The position numbers and the translations under genes are program-made. This document shows, piece by piece, positions 55,665 to 64,000 of a DNA stretch of 64,000 nt. The notes below the pieces were generated by a model. The model ran no database searches, was not told the DNA's origin, and worked only from the letters and a program-made list of their open reading frames with translations. The DNA is from Salvator merianae (taxonomy: Eukaryota > Chordata > Lepidosauria > Squamata > Teiidae), in NCBI GenBank assembly GCA_003586115.2, contig QVOM02000042.1, positions 71,531,447-71,595,446 on the forward strand, given 5' to 3'. Each line of letters starts with the position of its first letter. Within the stretch, counting starts at the first letter, position 1.

Positions 55665-56395
55665 ATAAAGAGAGAAACAATTACACAGTCCTTAGTCAAG
55701 CTAGATGAGTGTCAATACCCTGAATCCTGCAGTCCACTCAGTAACAGATGTTAAAATGATAGGCCAGCAAGAAATATAGATTTTTTTTTTCAGCCTCAAG
55801 CAGAATCTCAAGCAGGCTCAAAAATGTGTTAATAAAATCTCAGTATATGGAAAAGTAAGAAGACTTGTTTCAGCAAGCCTAAGTGAAACACAACCTTTAC
55901 TCTAATGAAAAGAGAAGTCTGCATTTCATGTGGTTCAAGAAAGAAACCTGGAGAAGGTCAATTGCTGATCAGAAACAATTGGAGAAAACTAGGAAGAGGT
56001 CATTTAAAGCCATTCAAATTAAGACATACAGTCAACCTGTTTGAAAAGGCAATTTAGATGGAATTATGTCCTCAATTTGGATAATTTGAGGTGCATAATT
56101 TTATACCTAGAGTAATGGCTGATTGACACCTGAATTAGAAGATATTGTTATGGCACATTTTCCTCCTTTCCAAAACTTTCTTACTGCTAGAACAAGAGAA
56201 AGACAGATCGGATATGAAATTCTTATTTCCGAGGAGCCATCTTATGAGCATCAAACAATATGGAGCAACACAAAAAGAAGGATAGTATATTCTAGCAAAT
56301 GCCACAGATTCATTTGTAGGAAGCTGCTTGAGATATTCTGGATTGGATTAAGCCTTTCTGGTTGTTAACCAAAAGCCACCTGCATACCCCTCCTT
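55665..56395. other. Unannotated AT-rich region
   Basis: No gene or repeat was recognised. Confidence 0.4.
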
Positions 56396-56396
56396 C

Positions 56397-56430
56397 AAAA
56401 AAAAGAAAAGAAAAGAAAAGAAAAGAAAAT
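56397..56430 (+). repeat. (AAAAG)n microsatellite
   Basis: About six AAAAG units. Confidence 0.9.
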
Positions 56431-56434
56431 GAAT

Positions 56435-58065
56435 GCCATCACATTCAGAACAGCAAGTTTTGCTGAAGACAGCCACAGCTGCCTTCCTTTTCCCAGTAAA
56501 TGAAAGGATCTCCACTCAGGCTACAAAACAGTTATCAAATGCAGTGTCAAAGCAAGTGTTTCTCCTCTATTGTAAGGTGCAGACTGAATAACTGCCGGCA
56601 GAGCGTTCAATGTCTTCAGACTCGAATGCAGCTGCACACACTCCAAAAGACTATTAGCTTCTTCCTGTTTGCATTCCTGAGCTGAAGAGAAGAACGTTTC
56701 TTTTGAAGCAAGCTTATGTGCTGCTGCTTATGGTTTTCCCAGATTCCTTTTATTCCCTGTTAAAATTTTCTCTTCAGATTTCATGTTTGCTACGAATCTC
56801 TCTGTCTCTCCCCACCAGGCAACGGGGTTAGGGTTTTACATACTGTTACACCGTATTAACATTTTCAGACCCTTCTGTCATTCATGGTGGTCTGACGAGC
56901 ACAGCTTTGGCTGAACAAAGTTATGGAAATCTGCTACATGCTAGTGAAGTGAACTCTTTGGTGCAGTATCTGCTGGCCTGTGCCATTTCTGACTGTGAGA
57001 TCATCACAGAATGGTGGTGTCAGCTAAAACAATGACATTTCAGAGCATGTTGAATGAAAAGAAATACACAATTGTGATAAAAGAATTGTAATAGTAAGAA
57101 TTGCTTTACAGGAGCCAACCAACTTTCAGCCAGATTGTTTCTTTGGAATGTCTGCATGAAGCAAAATCCCATGTCCATACCTACAGAGACTTTGTATCAT
57201 CTTGTCACTCACTCACTCTCAGATTTTGGATAGGAGCCAGAATAGAGGCCCTGGCAAAAATAAATAAGCATTTTAGCTGAAATCATGCAATTTGCCAAAG
57301 AAGAATGATGCACAAAAGGGCACCACTGCCCCAAGAACAACAAGAAGAAGTTTTTTGAAACATCAGAACTAAGGGATTATCACTCTAAATCGCCCTAAAA
57401 AGAACTGAATGTGCTCAGCAGTGATATCATGTTGAGTGTTTATTGAAAAAGAGAATTTGACCATGTCTCCATGTGAATGTGGAGTAGGGCTGAGTGTGAG
57501 AGCCCTTCAGCAGAAATGCCTTGTTAGCTATGTTGAGAAGTGACTTTATTGCTCCATTCCAGAGCAAGGAGGCACACAATGAAGGGTAGAAAACCACATC
57601 CTTCATCTGAAGGTGCTTATGACAGTGATCATGTTCTTCACTGGTGCAGTGGATTCATCATGGAGCACTTCTTCTTATCACAAATAGAAATGTGTCTGCC
57701 AAAGGAATCCCTGCCAGTGCTTTATTTGGTAAGTGGAGATATAGTCTTAGACAACAGAATCTGGTGAAGAGGGCTGGAGTGATGAATCCAGGAAGCAGGG
57801 TCTCATGGCAAAATATGCACTGTAGGCAAAAAGTAAAACTTTGGTGCTCCTTCCATCAAATAGCCTAGGTAGACAGAACTGAAGCTTGCTACACATTCAA
57901 GTCAGTCACTTTATCAGCTGCACTGGTTTTTGCAATGTGTGTCATTCAACAGGCATCTTTCTATGTATGCAAAATATGAATGGCCTGCAATTTTCATTTA
58001 TCTAGAATGTTAAACAAAGGATGCAAACAGACTTAAGAGTCTAATATGATCCTCCTTAACATTTG
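56435..58065. other. Unannotated unique sequence
   Basis: No transposon is recognised. The segment 56480-56720 is complex and non-repetitive and might be conserved, but this cannot be judged from one sequence. Confidence 0.35.
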
Positions 58066-58069
58066 TGCC

Positions 58070-58215
58070 CTAGGCCAGTGGTTCTCAGACTGCACTCCTC
58101 CTATACAACTTTATTCAACTAAGGATGTTATGGAAACCTGGAGTAGAATGCTGGGAGTTGTAGTTCAGAACCATCTGGAGGTCCACATTGAGAATTATCC
58201 AATATTCCTATATGG
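58070..58215. mobile_element. hAT-type foldback MITE (CCAGTGGTTCTCA end)
   Basis: The left end TAGGCCAGTGGTTCTCAGAC is of the CAGTGGTTCTCA type seen in Charlie-like hAT MITEs. The right part has GAATGCTGGGAGTTGTAGTTC followed by GAACCATCTGGAGGTCCACA and TTGAGAATTATCC, partly inverted with respect to the left. The 8-bp duplication cannot be established. Confidence 0.55.
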
Positions 58216-58309
58216 TCTGGAGGAGAACAAGCCCCACTGACTGAAAGCAATGAGCACTACTTGCTCAATGGAGCTAGTGAAGAAATGACAACATGCAGCA
58301 GCAGTTGGT

Positions 58310-58367
58310 TGTTCTGTTCTGTTCTGTTCTGTTCTGTTCTGTTCTGTTCTGTTCTGTTCTGTTCTGT
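58310..58367 (+). repeat. (GTTCT)n pentanucleotide microsatellite
   Basis: About eleven perfect GTTCT units. Confidence 0.95.
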
Positions 58368-58369
58368 GC

Positions 58370-59130
58370 ATCTCATTTTTATCTGTTCATGTTCCTTTTT
58401 GGAGTGAATCAAGAAAACAGAAACATCAGAGAAATCATATCGTAGGATTTGTCCATCCTGCAGAGTACACATCATAGAAGAACCACTATCCATTAAAGAG
58501 TGTTTGGAGACATATGCTTCAGTTAAAACCAGAAATTAATAACATGAACTTATTTACAAAGGAAAGAAGTTTGCAGATGTACTTTGAAGGTTTGGCATTG
58601 TTGAGCTAAATAGAGTTCATTCTTGTTGTTTATTGGTAATGTTGATTCATTGAGAGAGCTCTCTAACATATAGGATTTCAGTGTGTAGTTTTCTTCATCA
58701 ATCCTGACACATATTCTCCTATATAGGGAGTGCTGGTCTACTCATATGTTATACGCCATCAAGAAGGAGTCTCCAAATAGGAAAAAAGTCTGTACTTTTA
58801 ACATTACCCTGAATAACTTGATGCTATGGCCAGATCAATTTGTTAGTTGCCATGTCCCAGAATCTTTGATAACCATTCTTATAAATTCAGCTTGACATAT
58901 TCTTTACAGTGATGGGCTATGATGACTCTGGCTGCCATTATCAAGAAGTCTATTAATTTCCTACTTGGAAGTTCACTGTTTGTCCCCTTATAAGAGACAA
59001 AACAAAGCAAGAAAATGATGGAGGTAAGATTGTCCTTGAAACAATCAATCAATCAATCAGAGGCAAGACAAGTGGAGACAAAGATAGAGAAGGAATTCCC
59101 TAGTGCATCTACTGTTGAACAACAGGTTTT
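58370..59130. other. Unannotated region
   Basis: Noncoding sequence with a short (AATC)n run at about 59041-59060. No gene was recognised. Confidence 0.4.
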
Positions 59131-59132
59131 TC

Positions 59133-59319
59133 CAGGTTGGATAGACAGGCAGGATTCCTCTAAGAGCCATTTGCAGGGAGTCGAGAGCAGGTGAAGGTTT
59201 TGCCTTGTTATTCTGCTTGAGAATGCCCAGAAGCAATTGGTGGGCCACTGTGTGAAACAGGAGCTGGACTAGATGGGCCATGGCCTGATCCAGCTTCTCT
59301 TATGTTTTTATATTCTTAA
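59133..59319 (+). mobile_element. CR1-like LINE 3' end fragment
   Basis: GGTTGGATAGACAGGCAGGA, GAGAGCAGGTGAAGGTTTTG, TGCTTGAGAATGCCCAGAAG, CAATTGGTGGGCCACTGTGT and TGGACTAGATGGGCCATGGC are the best-preserved copy of the CR1-like tail in the window. It ends at TCTTATGTTTTTATATTC. Confidence 0.85.
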
Positions 59320-59880
59320 CAGGCAGAGGATTCAAAAGACTGATACTCCTAGTGTAGCATCACCAACATATGCAGGGCACATCATTTGCTTATGGCTACC
59401 ACCACCTAATCTCTCCTCAAGAGTGGGTCGTCATGAATAGCTCCTGGTACACTATCTACCATAAATCTGTCAAAGTTTTTTTTTTTTTTTTTTAAGTGTG
59501 TTGTATTTCTACTTTATAAGTACCAAACCAAACCAAAATGAGTTTACAACATCTTTTTTTTTTTTCAAAATCTTGTTTAATAATTCCTTGGTGACATAGC
59601 ACATTGTTGGTCAATCTGCAGTAGCATTCCACATGACTCTTACAAAGTAGCCAAATGTCAGCTTCGTGTCATGTCAATGCCTCAAAGGAATGTGCAAAGC
59701 GAAACAAAGCAGAACCAAACAGACCCCCAAAATAGCTCCCTGTAGACTTATGCACACTGTCCATTTATCCATATATTTTCAATAGGGCAATAGATACATG
59801 GGCATTTTCCCCCAGAGGCATAAACATTTCTTTAATTGCCTGGATAAAATTTGCATCTCCACTTATCCTTGGAAGCATCT
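59320..59880. other. Unannotated region with poly-T runs
   Basis: T18 at about 59477-59494 and T11 at about 59554. No gene or repeat was recognised. Confidence 0.4.
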
Positions 59881-59884
59881 AGTA

Positions 59885-60150
59885 AAGCGCCTTCTGCTGC
59901 TGTGTCTCCATTTGCAGTGGCTGTAGGCACCTTATGGTGATTGCACTGGCCCATTACTGTGATCACCAATGGAGAGGCCATTTTTAGAGTCTGCAATTTT
60001 CTGCTATCAGTGGAGGCACTTCCATGATGCTTCCAAGCTTGAAAATGTGGATGAGGAGGTGTCATTTTAAGCAGCGATCATGGTGCCTCTCACGTATGCC
60101 TACTAAGCAGCTGCCTCCATTTTAAAGTGGAGACTTTGCTAAAATTTAAA
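59885..60150. mobile_element. Interspersed repeat, pair with 48765-49040
   Basis: Colinear with 48765-49040 through GGCTGTAGGCACCTTATGG, TGGAGAGGCCATTTTTAGAG, TTTTCTGCTATCAGTGGAGG, GGAGGTGTCATTTTAAGC and CCTCCATTTTAAAGTGGAGA. Unknown class. Confidence 0.6.
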
Positions 60151-60797
60151 TGTGTTCACTCGTGATATGGTCACACGGACAAAAATGGGTGCTTCTGAGG
60201 TGCATTTGAGGTTCTTGGGACAGATGAAAAATATAAAAGAGACGCTTACCCTGTCCCCAAGTCTCTGTTTTTGCAACCTTTCTGCAGACATGAAAACATC
60301 ACCATTGGGGCACATCGGATGGGGTAGAAGGCAACGGAGGCTCCTAGCCATTCTCAGCCTGCTTCCACCACCAACCAATCAGATCCACAAAAAATCAGTC
60401 GCTAACAGCTTATGAAAAGTGAGGAAGGAAGGCGACAACGACAAAAGGTAAGTCACCTGTTTCCTACTATGTGACATAGCCCCCCCACACACACACATCT
60501 ATGGATGAGGTGATCCCAGGAAAGAAATGCTCCAAAACCCCTCTGTGTGACCCCACCCATGAGGACAAATAACCATATACATCTAAAACATTCCATCCAA
60601 CCATGGCACAGAGGAAGAGGTTGCAGTGGAGTATGAAGAGTTCCACATGATTATTTGGAATTCCATTGATCAAAATACACTGAAAATGAAATCTAAGATG
60701 GTCTCAGATTTGAAACTGTGTTCCAGGCCCATCCCTATATCCATTCAATAATAACCTTTGCTTGTTCCATTTTTGTCACTGGGCACTGCTGTTTTGG

Positions 60798-60925
60798 ATC
60801 TAACTCCTTGTTGACTACATGGGGACCTCCTTAAGCACCACCATGTAATTTTCTTGGTGGAGACACAGAAGTAGCTCACTATTGCCTTCTTCCAGGGAGA
60901 GGTTGGAATTCAAATCTGCAAGATG
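60798..60925 (-). mobile_element. tRNA-SINE fragment, minus strand
   Basis: TTGTTGACTACATGGGGACC, TTTTCTTGGTGGAGACACAG, CTATTGCCTTCTTCCAGGGA and TTGGAATTCAAATC are the complement of the tail, body and B-box part of the SINE at 17011-17205. Confidence 0.6.
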
Positions 60926-60984
60926 GAAGTACTGCATGCCATGGGGACCCAAATCCATGAATTTAAGAGGCATCCAATTCTAGG

Positions 60985-61700
60985 TGGCGGCCCATGTGGT
61001 GGCAGTAGCCAGAAGTGCCTACATCTATCTCTGACTGGTTTGGCAGCTTTGGCCTTTCCTAGACAGAGACAACTTGGCCACAGTCATCTACACTCTGGTA
61101 ACCTCCAGACTAGACTACTCTCATGCACTCTATTTGAATCTGTCCTTGAAGATGATCCAGAAGCTGAAGCTACTGCAGAATGTAGCAGCTCAACTGTTGA
61201 CAGAATTTCTGGATAGACACGCATTACACTGGTCCTTAAAGATCTGCACGGTCTACCTATTCACTGCCAAGTCTAATTCAAGGAGTCGATGTTAACATAT
61301 AAAGCCCTAAATGGCTTGGGTCCTGGGCATCTGAAGGAGCTTTTTCTCCCATACAGACCTGCCCAAGTACTAAGATCACAAGGTTAGGGCCTTCTTGTAG
61401 GCCTGCCACTCTCAGGTGTATGAGGAGTGGTGACGCACAAGAAGCTCTTTTCTGTGGTGCTCCTCAGACTTTGGAACAGGTAGGCCAGCCACCAACTCTA
61501 TATATCTTTTGGTGCCTGATTGAAACATACCTCTTCACCCAAGCTTTTTATACTTCACTTCCTCTGAGAGTTGTTTTGGCAGAGAGGGAGGGTTGTATTT
61601 TAAATATATTTTAGACTATTTGACATTTTTTACATTTTTAATGTTGTGACCTGCTTTGGGAACTTCAGGTGAAGGGTGGTGTATATGTACTAAGAGTAAA
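60985..61700 (+). mobile_element. L2-like LINE 3' end
   Basis: The frame at 61074-61295 reads ATVIYTLVTSRLDYSHALY, then LSLKMIQKLKLLQNVAAQLL, then TEFLD, then HALHWSLKI: the C-terminal end of an L2/CR1-group reverse transcriptase (consensus-like TLVTSRLDYCNALY, KLQLVQNAAARLLTG and LHWLP blocks). Further on are the equivalents of YKALNGLGP and the tail TGTGACCTGCTTTGGGAAC, GTATATGTACTAAGAG. Frame breaks and missing bases are frequent. Confidence 0.75.
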
Positions 61701-61710
61701 AAACACCCCC

Positions 61711-61752
61711 TCTCTGCTTTTCAGGCAGTTTGCTCCACCCCTGGGCTATAGC
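61711..61752 (-). mobile_element. tRNA-SINE head fragment, minus strand
   Basis: The complement of TGCTTTTCAGGCAGTTTGCT and CCACCCCTGGGCTATAG matches the A-box end of the SINE at 62828-63022 and 17011-17205. It directly abuts the L2-like tail. Confidence 0.5.
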
Positions 61753-61778
61753 CACTTCTGTTGGCCTCCTCCCAGTAG

Positions 61779-61992
61779 GGCTGTGTTCACGCACAATACG
61801 ACAAAGCACCTCTGAGGTGGTTTCAAGATGACTTTGAGGTTGCTTGGTGGTGAAATTGTTCACAGGTCAATCTGCCTTCTCCCCTTCATGCACATTAAAG
61901 GCTAGAAAAAGTGGATTAGAGGAGAACACAAGGGCCACACACTACTGTTTTTAAGGTGTTTTTGAGATGCTTTTCCCCATGTGAACGCAACC
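61779..61992. mobile_element. MITE, GGCTGTGTTCAC family
   Basis: The left end GGCTGTGTTCACGCA and the complement of the right end, GGTTGCGTTCACATG, form 12-bp imperfect TIRs with TAG/TAA flanks. The interior AGCACCTCTGAGGTGG, TCAAGATGACTTTGAGG, GTTCACAGGTCAATCTGCC and AAAGTGGATTAGAGGAGA matches the 22356-22570 copy. Confidence 0.7.
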
Positions 61993-61999
61993 TAATAAA

Positions 62000-62820
62000 A
62001 TTCTGTTTCTACTAAGTAAATTGACTCTTTTTTCATCATGTAATTCTTTCTTCCTATCCTGATTACCCCTTTTTTAAATCCCCTCCCATCTCAAGGTCCT
62101 CTGTACTTCCTTCTGTTTTATACATAGAGACTCTAAAGATTCAGGGATCAGATGCAATGAAAAAGTGTCCCATCATCATCTAGTGGACAACATTTGAGAG
62201 CAGTATCTTCCCAGCAGTAAGACATTTCATTGATAGGTTAATGCTTCTCCCTGTAAATGAAGATACCTGATTTCTGTCAGTGTTTGAGTTAAAATTGCAC
62301 CATCACTCTCATCTTCTGCAGCTATTCTGTCAAATAGACTGAGGAAAAAGCAACCAAACTGGTAATCAGATTCCACTAAAAGGATGTCAGCGTAACACCT
62401 GCTGTCCCTATGCTGCTTTCAGGCCTTGGGTTCTGCTTGCACAATGAACTCTCTTGAGCTTCAAGGGCGATAGAGTTACAGCATTTGGAGATTCCAGTTT
62501 CAGCTGATGCTTTTTGGAGATTCCAGTTTTAGCTGATGCTTGGGAAAATGGATGATTTACAGAAGCTTATTCAGGGCTATCAAGACGTACAGATAAGGTG
62601 TACACTTCTGTAATGTTGGCATTACATTATCATCCCTCCCATGTACACTTCGTTCATGCAAGCAGCAGCTGAGTTCATAAAACTGTTCCTAGGACATAGT
62701 ATTGATGATGGTGAAAGGCATCATTATTGAATATGCATTGAGGGGGAAGTCTTGTGCAAAACTACAAGCTTATCAGGGGGAAGGCTGGATTAGACAGCTT
62801 TTCAATGACAAGTGAAGGGG
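62000..62820. other. Unannotated region
   Basis: A short direct duplication, TTTGGAGATTCCAGTTTYAG followed by CTGATGCTT (62484-62540), is the only structure. No gene was recognised. Confidence 0.4.
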
Positions 62821-62827
62821 TTATTTT

Positions 62828-63022
62828 TTGTTGTTGTTGAATACCACTGAATTATAGTCAACTCCTGGTTGTCTGCATGGGCACTTCCATGGACACCTCT
62901 ATCAGTTTTCTTGGCAGAGACACAGAATGGGTTTGCCATTGTCTACTTCTGGAGGAAGGCTGAGGGTTGAATTGATGACCCTTTGCTCTCCAGGCAGTTT
63001 GCCCTACCACTGGGCAAGATTT
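62828..63022 (-). mobile_element. tRNA-derived SINE, minus strand
   Basis: Full-length mate of 17011-17205. On the minus strand the head is TGCCCAGTGGTAGGGCAAAC (A-box) and TCATCAATTCAACCCTC (B-box), the body GTAGACAATGGCAAACCC, then CAAGAAAACTGATAGAGG and GGGCAGTGCCCATGCAGACA-like sequence, and the tail ends in a (CAA)n run. Confidence 0.75.
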
Positions 63023-63029
63023 TATTTTC

Positions 63030-63795
63030 GTTTGCCTTAGGGAAGCATTCAGCACCATGAACTAATATGGTCTGCTTCACTGACAGATCATGCAAGTGCA
63101 AGATCATATATATGGTATGCAGAGGCATACTGTGACTACTGCACATTCATAATATTTTAACTTTATTTGTAAAGTATGGACAGTATTTTAACTGGTGTTC
63201 AATCCTGATAAGACTCGGTACTTCCAGGCATGCTAAAAATGCTGACAGGTTGCTGGCATCATGGCAAGACCACCAGACCACCCTGACACTATTTCAGGGC
63301 TCTTGGATCTAATCAGCTGCTTAATTTGAAGTAAAGATAGCATGAGGATCCCACGCTATCTTTACTGATATTGTATGGAAGCATTTACCAGGATGTCTGG
63401 GCCAGCTCCTCAAAAGCAACTTTTAGAAGCTCGCTGTGCACATAGAAAAAGGACAAAGAAAGGGCAGGCACAGCGAGCTCCCAGAAATTGCTTTCCATGC
63501 AGTGTTGGAAGAACCCTGCATGAGTCTGGCAGGCCACATTAAGGGGGAATGCTGGCATTCCATTGCAATCCAGCATTGGCCCTCACTGCTTGGAAAGTCT
63601 CTGAGATGATGATAGCAGGTAACCCAAACGCCCAAGGCTGTGTTCTGGTTGTGAATGGGGTTTCTCTTTCCATTTTAAAGATGTGGTTCCTCAGTTTAGG
63701 GGTACTCATTTTTCAAGCACTGTTGCTGGATCATCAGGTTGCTTCGGTGACTTGAAGTGCCTTCTACCAACTTAGGGTAGTAGCCCCAACTGTGT
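63030..63795. other. Unannotated region
   Basis: No gene recognised. GGATCCCACGCTATCTTTAC and its near-inverse GTAAAGATAGCATGAGGATCC (about 63333-63367) form a strong hairpin, the probable centre of another foldback element. Confidence 0.4.
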
Positions 63796-63799
63796 CCTT

Positions 63800-64000
63800 G
63801 TCTGAATAATGTCAATCTGACATTGGTAATCTATGCACCGATAACCTCCTTAATGCACTCTACAAGAAGCTGCCCTTGAAAATGATTCAGAAATCAGAAA
63901 TAGTGCAAAATACAGCCTCAATGTTTTTTACAGGTACTCGAAGATATGATCACGTTACTATGGTCCTTATTCACTTGCATTGGATTCCAATATATTTCAA
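63800..64000 (+). mobile_element. L2-like LINE fragment, runs off the window
   Basis: AATGCACTCTACAAGAAGCT, GCCCTTGAAAATGATTCAGAA and GTGCAAAATACAGCCTCAATG match the NALYxxLPLKMIQK and VQNxA blocks of the copy at 60985-61700. They are followed by GTRRYDHVT and LIHLHWIPI. The remaining 3' part lies beyond the window end. Confidence 0.7.

Overview
The window looks like intergenic or deep-intronic DNA from a squamate reptile, most likely a lizard; I cannot name the species. The evidence is the repeat mix: a decayed BovB (RTE-clade) LINE, several CR1 and L2-like LINE 3' ends, a tRNA-derived SINE found in both orientations, MIR-like SINE pieces, an L1-like ORF2 tail, many short inverted-repeat DNA transposons and long uninterrupted microsatellites. 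No host protein-coding exon, rRNA or tRNA gene could be recognised. The open reading frames are all short (139 codons at most), and those with recognisable content are pieces of dead reverse transcriptase.

Layout. 0-10 kb: mostly unique AT-rich DNA with four or five decayed short DNA transposons and a CT/TTTC microsatellite at 10.1 kb. 10-13.2 kb: repeat-poor, possibly with conserved noncoding sequence. 13.2-23 kb: a hairpin MITE, two CR1 tails, a CR1 copy with reverse-transcriptase remnants (15.3-16.4 kb), a tRNA-SINE, and a cluster of 0.2-0.5 kb inverted-repeat elements whose ends resemble GGCCTTTCTGCACTT. 23.2-24.7 and 30.0-31.2 kb: two copies of one CpG-rich non-autonomous transposon with TAGGGATGTGCACGAAAT termini, each flanked by its own perfect 8-bp target-site duplication, which points to the hAT superfamily. 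The first carries nine 47-bp tandem units arranged in a three-unit higher-order pattern. 31.3-32.4 kb: a second CpG-rich element, with an older, decayed relative at 7.6-8.1 kb. 33.6-35.6 kb: the BovB copy. 37.1-38.6 kb: another dead LINE with an interruption. 39-64 kb: scattered foldback elements, microsatellites, L2-like ends (47.1, 61.0 and 63.8 kb, the last running off the window), SINEs, and a MITE whose loop was invaded by CR1 (48.3-48.7 kb).

Nothing here forms an operon or pathway. What links the features is transposition history: non-autonomous elements dependent on transposases not encoded here, and SINEs whose families are thought to borrow LINE machinery. The most noteworthy objects are the hAT-like pair (intact ends, exact duplications, little CpG decay and an expanding internal satellite) and the families of hairpin MITEs with conserved central palindromes. 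Family names given for repeats are from recognition of sequence patterns, not from a database search.
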